Below, piece by piece: positions 11,233 to 20,654 of a stretch of DNA of 50,000 bases (positions within the stretch are counted from its first letter, which is position 1; the number at the start of each line of letters is the position of its first letter). The stretch is from Cristatella mucedo. Taxonomy: Eukaryota; Bryozoa; Phylactolaemata; Cristatellidae. Both the position numbers and the translations under genes were made by a program. The notes under the pieces were generated by a model. That model was not told where the DNA came from, searched no databases, and worked only from the letters and a program-made list of their open reading frames with translations. The stretch lies in NCBI GenBank assembly GCA_009760855.2, contig WPIO01000074.1, forward strand, positions 1,005,001 through 1,055,000, in the 5' to 3' direction.

Positions 11233-11389
11233 GGTAAAGTATATTTTTTGTAAACTTTTTCCGAGATCAGAGAGACGCGCTCCTGTGGCGGTTGCGGACA
11301 GGAGAGGCCCGTCTCTCCGGGCCTTAACCCAATTGAGCATTTATAGGATAATTTCAAGCAACACTTACGGTAATAAAATATAATATATA

Positions 11390-11545
11390 ATCGGCACACT
11401 AGGTAAAGTGGTTGCTTTTCACGACCGATGTCCCGAGGTTGTGGGCTCGAATCTTGCGTTGGGCGATATTCTATCGCCGCTGCAGGTGGTGGTGATAGCC
11501 GTAAAGGTTTTTTTGTCGGTAAACGAACGAGGCTGTTAAATCAGA
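11390..11545 (+). mobile_element. SINE-D copy
   Basis: The tRNA-like head contains GGCACACTAGGTAAAG (A-box region) and GGTTGTGGGCTCGAATC (B-box region). A unique part (CGCTGCAGGTGGTGGTGATAGCC) follows. The 3' end is ACGAGGCTGTTAAATCAG, shared with 23604-23765 and 46732-46798. RNA polymerase III transcription is inferred from the boxes. Confidence 0.78.
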
Positions 11546-12458
11546 TCGTATTTATTTATTTATTTTAAAATTACATTACATTATATTATATAAAATATTC
11601 CATAATATATATGATTTTATTCTATAATGGTAGGCTTTATCGCATCCGCTGACGCTCTTCTTTTGAATTTCGCTATCACTAAGAAGAGGGCAGCATAACT
11701 GCCGAAGCTTGCGAGCGCTTGGTCAGCAAGTGGGAGGGTCTGACTAGCCTACACTCACAGGAAAGGTGCTGGTACGTGTGCATTAACTTCTTGATAAATT
11801 AAGTATATCAAACGACAATTCCAGGAACGCGTTGCCTTGTCGCATTGCATCCAGTGCTTGCGTAAGTGCGGCTGCATCGCGGTGGTTACTCCGGCAGTCC
11901 AGATGTGTTGGCATTCGAGAGCCAGTTGAAATTACGATCGGTACTTCGTCAATGGCTGCTTCTCAAAATTAACTGCTTCTCGAAATTCCCAGCACTGAAG
12001 CCAACAGCTGGCGTGGGCTCAGATTGCAATTGCATAAGGCCTTGCGATGCGGCTCCAAAAAAGATGGCTGTAACCGTTGCCCGTTAAACTTGCGTTTAAA
12101 ACTCGCTTAAAAAGATAAAAGAGAGAAGCTGTTGAAAACAAGGACTCTCGTCGGTTTAGAAGTGTCCTTTAGAAACGAAGGCGTGTCCAATAAAAGCACG
12201 ACGATAATTATTCTCTCACGGACACTTGCCGCTCGCCCCGCCAAGGGGGGGGGGAACCACCGCCGGAAGCAAGCGACTTGGTTCGATTCGTTTCTATGCG
12301 TCGCATACCTACGCGCAACGCCTCTGAAACTTGCGCATGCTTACGATAGCAAATTTCTGTACTAAGCAGGCATGCGGATCTGTCAAGGTCATTTGCATAA
12401 ATTATGTTCAAAGCCAAAGTTGTTATTTCAGAGGTGTCTCGGATGATCTTTGCAAACG
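11546..12458. other. No gene recognised; AT-rich start
   Basis: The first 100 bases are A/T-rich (TTTATTTATTTATTTT and TATATTATATAAAATA). The rest has ordinary composition with short frames only. A G9 homopolymer is at about 12245-12253. Confidence 0.4.
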
Positions 12459-12556
12459 TGTCATTGTTATTAGTAGTACTAGTAATATTATAATAGTAGT
12501 ATTAGTAATATTATTATAATAGTAGTATAAATATAATAGTAGTATCAGTAATACGC
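12459..12556 (+). repeat. Imperfect AT-rich triplet and hexamer repeat
   Basis: Permutations of TAGTAGTAT and TAATATTAT alternate through the interval. It is an impure microsatellite, perhaps derived from the decayed (TTA)n tail of a LINE whose body can no longer be recognised. Confidence 0.55.
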
Positions 12557-12689
12557 GTGCAAGGTGCAGACGAGCGCTAACCGAATGCAACTGAGTAGAA
12601 ATACTAATATGCTAATAGAGAAGCTGCGTAGCAGCAGCAGAGCTTGTAGTTACCGGAAGGCGCATCATTCGCAGGCTGGCTCCACTTGG

Positions 12690-13000
12690 CGCGAGTCAGA
12701 TTGACTCGGCCCGAGGATGTCCGGCGTGCGCGCCTCCGAGCGGTCGGCGCGGGCTTGGCTGAATCTCGAAATCTCGCGTGGCGAAAAAGGACGGCTGCTG
12801 CTTCCGCCAAGCCGGTCCAGGGTCAGCCCAAGTTCAAGTTACGCTCAAGGTCAGACGAGTCTGTCGAGATGTGAGCGAGCGGAGGCAGCGCCGGTCGCTC
12901 ACATCTCAGGCAGGGGTAGGATCGGCGGCGGCGGCAGCGGCGGACGGACCACCAGGCAACGCCGCCGCCGCCGCAACAGGAACACGTTTGGAGAAAAGAG
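12690..13000. promoter_or_regulatory. CpG-rich block, upstream part
   Basis: A GC-rich segment rich in GGCGGC and CCGCCG immediately precedes the A-rich minisatellite at 13006. Together with 13365-14760 it forms a split GC-rich region. Confidence 0.3.
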
Positions 13001-13005
13001 CTTGA

Positions 13006-13350
13006 GTTAAAAAAAAGAAGAAGCTTGAATTAGAAGAGATGAAAAACTAATGATTGAAGATATAAAAAAGCTTGAGATTAATGTGATAAAAAAGTTTGAG
13101 ATTAAAGAGATATTAAAGCTTGAGATTAAAGAAATAAATGAGCTTGAGATTTTAAAAGCTTGAGATTGAAGAAATACAAAAACTTAAGATTAAAGAAATA
13201 AAAAGCTGAGATTACAGAGATAAGAAAGTTTGAGGTTAAAAAGACAAAAAGCTTGTGATTAAAAAGATGAAAAAAGCTTGAGATAAAAGCTGCATAAAAG
13301 CTTGGGATTAAAGAGATAAGAAAAACTTGAGATTAAAGAGATAAAAAGCG
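13006..13350 (+). repeat. Degenerate minisatellite, unit AAGCTTGAGATTAAAGAGAT
   Basis: About 14 imperfect repeats of a 20-26 base purine-rich unit (AAAAGCTTGAGATTAAAGAGAT-like) fill the interval. AGCTTGAGATT or close variants recur throughout. The array lies precisely between two CpG-rich blocks and has sharp edges on both sides. Confidence 0.85.
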
Positions 13351-13364
13351 TCGGGCTCCAAGAC

Positions 13365-14760
13365 TCACCGTCTTGGCCGTGACGACGGTTTCGTCTCGCC
13401 GCGGTCACCCAAGAGATCGCGACCCTCGCTCGGTCTCAGAGGCGCTCGGCGCGCCGACCGTCGGTGCGGAGCGCGCGGGCGCCGGAAGCGCTACGCTGCT
13501 CAGCAGCTTCCGGCGCTGTTCGTCCGGTCAGCTCGCACGCGCGCGCGCGGTCGGTGGTGGCGGCAGACGATGAGGGGGCTGGGCCGATCGCCGCCGACGG
13601 TCGAAGCGGCGAAGTTCTTCCTCTGGCCCGACCCGGTTCTCGCCGTCTCGTTTCTCGTGGCGCGCGGGCGCTCGAGCTCACTCGGTGCGGCGGCGGAGGC
13701 CGCACCTGCGGCCTCAGCCGCCGCACCGAGCGGGTGCGCTGTTTGTCCTCCTCGGCCGCGGCGCGGTCGCAGCGGCACAACGCGCGCGTGCTCAACCGCG
13801 CGTGCCCGCGCGCGACTTCGCAGATGAAGGAAATGGACGCGCAATTCACGCCCGGCGCCGGGCAGCGCCGGCCGCGGCCGCCGCCGATTGACTCTGGGCG
13901 CGACTCATTTCAACGGCCGATTCACTCGGTTATTCTGCACTTTTCGCGAGTCAGCGCGCCCCTAGATAGTTGCTCCGATAAGGGCTACGGCCGATCTAGC
14001 CACGAGCGGCGGCGGCGCGCGGCGCGGGCTACTGGCGGGCGCGCGCGCGAGCGCGCGTGCGAGGACGAATGCGCTTTTGTCCGAACGCTCGCGGTCCGCG
14101 AGTGTGGACAAAGCGGCCGAAACGCGCGGCCGACGCGTGTCGTTCGGGCGAAGGCCGAAGGCGGCGGGCGCGCGCACAATGCGTACGGCGGATCGGCGGC
14201 TGGCTGGCTGGCGGCGGCGGCGGCGGGAGCAAGTAAACAAAGCGGAGCCGGCGGCGGCGTCGCAGCTGAGTCAGCCTCTGCCGCCGCCTCAGCAGCGCGT
14301 TCGCCAGCTCGAGGCGAGCACTCGAGGACGTCGGGTCCGTCTCGGAGAGCCAACACTTGACTCGGCGTCAAGAAAGGCAAGCGCGCCAGCCACTCTTCTG
14401 AGGCTGCCCGCGACCGCCGCACACAAGTGCTACCGGCGAGCCGTCGCGGCAAACGCTGTCGCTGAAGAAAAGCAGCCGGTGGCCGGAGCGGCGGCGGCGG
14501 CGGCGGCGGACGGCGCTCGGAAAAGAAACATGAGAGCAACGACGGGTCCAGAAAGCAGCTCTGCGTGCCATGTTGCCGTCCGCCGTCTTGCCTTCCGCAA
14601 CGGCGACATTTTGCTCGGTCGCGCGCGCGCGAGACCTCGGCGATTTCTTCGGAGCGTTGAGTGCGCGCTGCCGCCGTTCAGCAGAATGCGCGCGCGGCGG
14701 CGGCGGCGCGGTCGGACCCGCCGCGCGCAGGATCGTCGCCGGAGCAGCTCGTAGCTGAGA
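13365..14760. promoter_or_regulatory. Large CpG-rich block (1.4 kb)
   Basis: This is the longest GC- and CpG-rich block in the window, with many GCGCGC and GGCGGC runs. Long overlapping frames occur on both strands and cannot be taken as genes. An AP-1/Maf-like TGAGTCAG lies at about 14268 within GCAGCTGAGTCAGC, and related TGACTC motifs occur at about 13887 and 14358. A promoter or enhancer role is inferred from composition and these motifs. Confidence 0.4.
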
Positions 14761-14769
14761 AGGTTGGAG

Positions 14770-16150
14770 ATTAGAGAGCGGCCGCTTTTTCCGCTCGCCA
14801 TTTTTCCGGTTAGCCGATCTACTAGCCGGACGACACGTCGCTGTAAATTAGCCAGTTCAACAGTAACGAGTGTGTGCGTCGACAAGATGCAAGCATGTAC
14901 CTCGACGTACCAAGGTTTAACAAGTTAGGACGTAAATCCCACGCGATGCAGTAGTCGGGAAAATGTCCCAGTTGCGTAGATATCCTGCTCCTGGCTAGCT
15001 TTCGGGTTAGATATGGTTTGCGTAACCATTTTTAATGCTTTCTTTAAATAGGGAAATTTAGACAGGTTAGATTTTATTTTTATATATTTTTCTTTGGAAA
15101 ATTATAAACAAATGCTCGGCTCTTACACAGTAATCTCATAATTTTCTCACAATTTACCCTTAAAATGGCGAGCAACTTTTTAACTAACCTTGAAATCTCA
15201 ATTTGCAGGGAGCAGACATGCATGTTCGGCTCTGTAGGGAAATAACAATTGATCAAAAACTTTATAATATAATAAAGCAAGAGGATAAAATTAAGCAAGC
15301 CTGCACTCACCAGAATGTACAATGTGCAGAATGCCCGCGGTAAAGTAGCTATTTCTATTTGTGGACGTTGCAATACTGTTTACGGACCAGCATATCTCTC
15401 GAAAAATCTTAAAAACTACCGCAGCGATTTAGACGGCAGCCTGAGTGTCTGCTGCTGACGTAGCTCGTGAGCCGGCTCTACTGAGGGGGGGGGGGAGGTC
15501 GGGAATGATTTTGAATTGTTTTTTTTTTTAATTTGGAAACGTATTTGTATGAAGAAAACTAAAAAAAGTGCATATTTTGATGAAAAACACGATTTTTCAC
15601 GAGCTTCAGTAGGGCGAGGTACGCTCTTCGAGCGCTGCTGAAGGAATTTACTTTTTGGCTTATCTCGCAGCCTGCAATAATGAAGCATTTATTCTGCTAA
15701 CACAATAAGTAATATTAACGCAATAAAAACAAATACCTATTTAATAAACAAAAAAGTATCACATATTTTCCGTGCACTTCAAACACACCATCCCTACTAA
15801 TTAATGCAGGAAAGTCCGCCAGTCCGCTCGTCCTTCTGTCACGAGGTGTCTGCTTATCTACGGAAAAAGCTCGAATACTGCCGAATGCAAGGGCTCGACG
15901 AGAGCCAGGCACCGGCCCCATGAGGCTGACGTGGGGCCCGCGATTGCGTCGTGACGATTGCCCACGTGGCTAGGCGCTCCGGCTTAGCCAGTCACCGGAT
16001 GTTCACTGCTGCAGTGCAGGGCCAGGCAGCTGAAGACTAGCAGGACCCGTCATAATGAGCTCAACTCCGAAATAATGACCAAGGCAAAGGCTTGTGCAAA
16101 TCGGGAAAAGCATTCTATTCTGTCGTTGCCAGCCGATGGCACGCTCACGT
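14770..16150. other. No gene recognised; may hold the 3' UTR of the minus-strand gene
   Basis: It contains a G9 run (15484-15495) and T- and A-rich tracts. A minus-strand AATAAA (plus-strand TTTATT at 15688-15693) lies about 460 bases beyond the stop of the 16151 exon and could serve as its polyadenylation signal. Nothing else is recognisable. Confidence 0.35.
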
Positions 16151-16459
16151 TCAAACGATATGATCTTGCTCCAAGATATCGCTTTTGTCCTCACCATCGC
16201 TAAGCAGCAGATTTCTTTTCCCTTCTTCACCTTCGGGTCCTCCAGCACCAGCTTGTTGCAGGTTAGGTTCTGGTGGTACAATCCTCGTGCCGCTCTGTCC
16301 CATAAACCAGCGTTTGAGCTTAGGCCACCATTTTTTTCGAGCAGCTATGAAGCTTAAGCCTACCCCAACAAACAAAGCCACCGTGATGCCAAACCCGATA
16401 GCCCACGCTGGGATCCCAAGTTCGGCAGCGATCGGATTATTTCCATGACCTGATGAAAT
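16151..16459 (-). CDS. Terminal exon of a single-pass membrane protein
   Basis: On the minus strand a polypyrimidine acceptor (TTACTTTTTTTGTAG) is followed by 102 open codons and TGA (16151-16153), entering in phase 0. Residues 1-16 are polar and extracellular-like (ISSGHGNNPIAAELGI). Residues 17-40 form one hydrophobic segment (PAWAIGFGITVALFVGVGLS). RKKWWPKLKR follows as a stop-transfer signal, then a roughly 50-residue tail with an acidic end (DGEDKSDILEQ). This is the layout of the C-terminus of a type I membrane protein. PAWAI before the membrane recalls membrane mucins, but I cannot assign a family. Upstream exons should lie at higher coordinates and are not found. Confidence 0.52.
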   Translation of the reverse strand: MSSGHGNNPIAAELGIPAWAIGFGITVALFVGVGLSFIAARKKWWPKLKRWFMGQSGTRIVPPEPNLQQAGAGGPEGEEGKRNLLLSDGEDKSDILEQDHIV

Positions 16460-16493
16460 CTACAAAAAAAGTAAGGTTAGACTATCCAATAGC

Positions 16494-16640
16494 CTCATTT
16501 ATATAGCAGCAGATGAGCCTTGGTGGCAATCAATCGCTTTCAGCAGGCAATAGAAGATTGTCTGCAACAGGACTGGAACGCACGATTTCGGTGGTAAAAT
16601 TCGAGCTGCCCAGCCGAGGCTTAGACCTGAGGGGGGGGGG
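16494..16640 (-). mobile_element. SINE-D copy, diverged
   Basis: The plus strand shows TATAGCAGCAGATGAGCCTTGG, the reverse of the SINE-D 3' part. The head follows, with a B-box remnant on the minus strand (CGTGCGTTCCAGTCCTG). A long G run (16631-16645) abuts the head. It would lie in the intron upstream of the 16151 exon. Confidence 0.55.
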
Positions 16641-16677
16641 GGGGGTTCGGGCAAAAAGCTGTTTACATTATCGCTCA

Positions 16678-16736
16678 TGCTCACTCAGAGAACATCATAT
16701 CTGCTGCTGGCAGACATGATGTTCTCAGAGTGAGCA
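16678..16736. ncRNA. 59-base near-perfect hairpin, pre-miRNA-like
   Basis: Arm TGCTCACTCAGAGAACATCA plus T (16678-16698) pairs with 16716-16736, with one A-A mismatch in 21 positions. After one A-C mismatch, TCTGC/GCAGA continues the stem, leaving a TGCTG loop. The stem of about 26 pairs with a tiny loop suits a microRNA precursor. A recent palindromic duplication is the alternative. Strand cannot be decided from structure. Confidence 0.4.
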
Positions 16737-16954
16737 GAGCAACAAGCTTGACCTCACGCTCATTCACAACCGAGGAACCTATGTTTAAACTTTCAGTTGT
16801 ATTTCGATCAAGAACACGACACAGGACCCGACAACCAATTTGACATTGTACTATCTACATCAGCAGCAACTCGGGAAGGTTTGCTAGGTAGGACCTTTAC
16901 TTAGAGGGTGAAATAGAAAAAGGAGCTCTCAAAGGAGCCAGACACTCGCAAGGT

Positions 16955-17385
16955 CAAAGTTTATGGCAGCAACAGTCGTTTTGTAGACAACGGCCATAGC
17001 AAGAAACAACCCTTTCCTACAGAGAGCAAGTACTGCCTTGAAGGGCAACCCTGATTCGGCTAATATTAGACTAGGCCACACCCGCGAAAGTTCGCAGGTA
17101 AACGTTGTTCCATATGGCAATTAAAAAACATGTGTACAAGCGTATAGCTTCGCAGAGTTAAGTTTATGGATGCGCTAATCGTTTTGGCCACACCACCGCT
17201 CTTGAAAAATAAAGATCATTCCTACAGAGAGCAAGTACATCCATGATGAGACACGGCAGCTTTAAGGGGCAAGATTCTGTCAGTGTCAGACAAGCATGTA
17301 CCCTCGAAAACTAACAGCTGCATGTTCAATTTGGCAACTAGAGAAGATGCATGCGAGCATATAGCTTTGCAAAGACTCAACAGCA
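16955..17385 (+). repeat. Diverged tandem duplication, ~205-230 base unit, two copies
   Basis: The two halves (about 16955-17157 and 17158-17385) share ordered landmarks: AAGTTTATGG, CGTTTT, CCTACAGAGAGCAAGTA, GGGCAA, CCATATGGCAA or CAATTTGGCAA, and GCATATAGCTTYGCARAG (with GCGTATAGC in unit 1). Identity is moderate, so the duplication is old. No coding potential is evident in either unit. Confidence 0.6.
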
Positions 17386-17493
17386 ATGACTCATAGACTA
17401 CCGATTAGATGAACAGCCCAGGCCTTTCAGGTCAGGGTCTTCATTTTATCAGCTCCTCCAAGAGATTTAGAAGATTTGAAAGATATAAACGAA

Positions 17494-17904
17494 TTTTACC
17501 GTGTCTAAGCCCTTCCTATGTCTAAGCCCCACAAACGTTTGAACAAATTTTTTGAAAACAAATATTTTTATTTAATAACCGAATGAACTGAACAATATCA
17601 AGACTCACAATAACCTCCCATGTCCCTATCAACATCATCTGCACCAGGAATGGGGATGATACCATCTCCATCTTCTTCGTTCATATATATCATAGGGTTA
17701 AAATTTGGCGGAAACTATATTATCATCGCTGTCGTCGTCACTCTCTTCGAAGACTGAGTAATCTTTGCTGGGCGACATTCAAAGCAGGTCGTTGTTTAGC
17801 GAAACATTATAGCAAAACGGTAAACTCCCATGTATGAGCTCCCTCTCCATTATCTGACTACGAATTTTAGAAACAAAGGGGAGTAAGGCTTATATACGGT
17901 AAAA
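17494..17904 (-). mobile_element. pogo/Tigger-like DNA transposon remnant
   Basis: Terminal inverted repeats TTTTACCGTGTCTAAGCC (17494-17511) and GGCTTATATACGGTAAAA (17887-17904) match at 16 of 18 positions. Between them the minus strand encodes a short acidic stretch (SKDYSVFEESDDDSDDNIV) and, after a frameshift, FNPMIYMNEEDGDG. This resembles the acidic C-terminus of pogo-type DDE transposases. At about 410 bases it is an internally deleted, non-autonomous copy. Family placement is inference. Confidence 0.5.
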
Positions 17905-18252
17905 TATAGTAATTAAATGCTAATCAAAAGCCTGCTTAGGACTGCTTTAAAAGTCAATGCAAAATTCACAATACACTTGCAATGACAGAAGGGTGTGATG
18001 TAGCTATATATGCAAACACAGTAAAATAACACCCATGATTTGTTTTACATGACAGTCACAAATGTACTGCCGTTGTAGCACTATAAATATCATTAAGTGA
18101 AAAATGTAATTATGACGACAACCACTCATGTTTACTGGACCAACGGACCAACACACTCAAGCTACCTTCCCTTAAATACATTAAAACTATATGGGTTGAT
18201 GAAGAACAGCAGGCTACGAAGTGACCAGTATGCAATTCTAGCCAGAAACCGT

Positions 18253-18660
18253 TATAATGATAATAATAGTAATACACTTCATAAAGCACCCTCAGAGAAC
18301 TCAATCTCTTTCTAGACACTTTACACCTGCTGCAAAGGAAGCACGATCGAAAGGTTAGTGGTAGAATGCTAGATAAACAACAAGAATAACATCGGTAGGG
18401 ATGACATGTACAGGGTCGGCATGCAAACTTGGTTAGTGGCAGCATGCACGGTGTCGGCACGCATAAGCACATACAGGATGAAGCACAGCGAAACACGAAA
18501 TGCTGTGATAAATAGATGCGTATTTAGTTCCTTTTTAAATTGTACAAGTCAGGGGATGTCGTTACGCAGGTCGAAAGTGAGTTCCAGGCTATGAGCGCAT
18601 ACGAACTGAAGGCATGGTCTCCTAAGGATTTGAGATTTTTACGAGGTATGGGTAAACAGA
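18253..18660 (-). mobile_element. LINE-A 5'-truncated copy
   Basis: The plus strand starts with the reversed TTA tail (TAATGATAATAATAGTAATA) and the family tail (CCCTCAGAGAACTCAATC). The whole 3' UTR and the final RT codons follow in reverse, ending near GGTAAACAG. It is a standard truncated copy with scattered substitutions. Confidence 0.88.
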
Positions 18661-18819
18661 TAGAGCGCTGCTACACAGCAAATACTTTCGAGTTTGAAAA
18701 AATATTGGTAAGCATTGTGTCCAGAGATTTTTGTTCTGATGTGATAGCTCTAGCCAGAGAGACCACATACGTCATATAGTCTATAGATATGGCAGATAAA
18801 AATTAATATAACAAACCTA

Positions 18820-19012
18820 ATAATAATAATAATAATACATTTGCATAGTGCCCTCGAAAATGTAAGCACTTTCTAGGCACTTCATATGTGCTGTAAAGTA
18901 AGCAAGATCGAATGTTTAGTGGTAGCATGCTCAATGTGTACAAGCATAACAGTGCTAGAGGTGTCACTCATAGCCTCAGCACACAAACAATATGATTAGG
19001 GGCAGGCGACCA
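18820..19012 (-). mobile_element. LINE-A short 3' copy
   Basis: It has reversed (TTA)7, then TAGTGCCCTCGAAAATGTAAGC and the 3' UTR down to CAATATGATTAGGGGCA. It contains UTR only. Confidence 0.8.
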
Positions 19013-19906
19013 AGGCCAAGGTCCCTACTTAAGCCAAGGTGGCAGGCAAGCCAGTAGTATTTGAACTTCGTAACTGCACCTGCAATTTTACTCCAGATTG
19101 GGTCACATCCATCTTTTGTTGGTTACTAGTAGTATCAACCGTGGTAGTCGCTATAGCAAGAGCTCCTACTCAGAGATCGATCGCGAGCAAAGATCAATCG
19201 CGAGCAAAGATAACAAGCACATAAGCCAAGTAAGGCACAAGATAAGACTATGCTGTGGGTAGGGTAAGGGCTTACTACAGTCTTATGGCTACCCTGGAAT
19301 ACTCAAACTTATTCTACTTATGATTGGACAACATATAAAGATCAGCACACATGGCTGACCTTATAATATAATGATGGAGGTTGTCTCACAGACATAGTCT
19401 CACAAACAAGATAGTGTCAGCGCAGCATGTCTGCTCACACATAATTTCTTCATTGCATGCAATCACACTAATGAAGCAGCCTTAAAACTTCTCATTTCTC
19501 AAAAGACCAGCTACAAGTGTCGAAACGCAAGTGATACGACGGATCACAGTCTAATCGGATCAGCATCAGGTGGCTCCAGCAGTTCAATCCACTTACTACC
19601 GGTCAGACGTTCATGCAAGAAAGCAGCAAAACTAGCAGTTCTCATAGACTAAACTATAGCCCGGTTAAACCGAGGGAGGAGAAAGTATGCCTCATTCGTC
19701 TATCAGAGGAAACGTTCTAGGCAGACGGACATCCATCAAATGCCGCTGGTTTTTCTAGAGTCCCACTAATAGATAAATACAGTTAAATGGTTATTTTTAT
19801 CATCCATTCCACGTGATGGACTTGAAGGAAAAATGAAGGCATTTAGAAGCAGAACAGAAGGGGGTAACGAAAAGAAAATGAACTGCAGTGTCTGACGAAG
19901 GGATGT
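19013..19906. other. No gene recognised
   Basis: A small direct repeat (GATCRATCGCGAGCAAAGAT twice at about 19176-19212) is present. Nothing else stands out. No repeat family of this window is recognisable. Confidence 0.4.
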
Positions 19907-20000
19907 AATTTGGCAGGAAAACCTGCCAGGATGGCAACAGCTGGGACACCAGCAATTTGGCAGGAAAACCTGCCAGGATGGCAACAGCTGCGACACCAGT
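19907..20000 (+). repeat. 47-base tandem duplication, two copies
   Basis: Copies at 19907-19953 and 19954-20000 differ at very few positions (GGGACACC versus GCGACACC). Each contains the palindrome GGCAGGAAAACCTGCC. High identity suggests a recent slip. Confidence 0.92.
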
Positions 20001-20654
20001 GTCAGCAGTGCCACCCAACATAACTCGGGCAGAGCACCGTGAGAGACAGCCAAACGTAGCACCGATAACTAGTCAATAAAAGAGTCACGGGCACTTAATA
20101 GTCTTGAGGAGGAGCTGCAAGGTTGACCGGATGGCTACAGCAAAGCCGAGTACAACTGAGCCTAGGCCTGGGTCACTGTGAGGAGTGCACGTAATAAGTA
20201 AACATCGTGACTAGTGGAGCACATGCATGCACACACACACACACACACAGCAGTTACAGGTGCCAACAAGACATGATCTGATGGTGTGGGAATGACAGCA
20301 CAGCCCGTGAGGCTGATGCATCTGCACAGCACTCATCAATGTAATACAGATTGAGGTGATCCAAATCACAGCTCTGGCTCGGTCTGGTGTCAGCTTCACA
20401 GAATGAGCAGCATGATGTAGATTGGCAGGCAGGCAACACAGGCTTGCTCAATGCCAGGGGTTAAAGCAGAAGTAGGGAAGACCGGATGTGGAATATCCCT
20501 GGGACAACCACACAGGCATCTCAGCAGAAGTGTGAGGTGTTTGCTCTTCACTACTCAAGAGTGCAATTCGAGTCCTGCAGCAGGCAATTCTTTACTAAAC
20601 ATTGCAAGCAGAAGTGATGCTAATAAGGCTCTTTCTGTTTTAATATAAATAAGG
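20001..20654. other. No gene recognised; contains a (CA)10 microsatellite at 20230-20249
   Basis: Apart from the perfect CA run the sequence is ordinary, with short frames only. Confidence 0.5.

Noticed and set aside
13436-14885. Many 60-300 codon frames on both strands
   Set aside because: Overlapping frames in all phases are expected in very GC-rich DNA. No domain or consistent splice structure supports any one.
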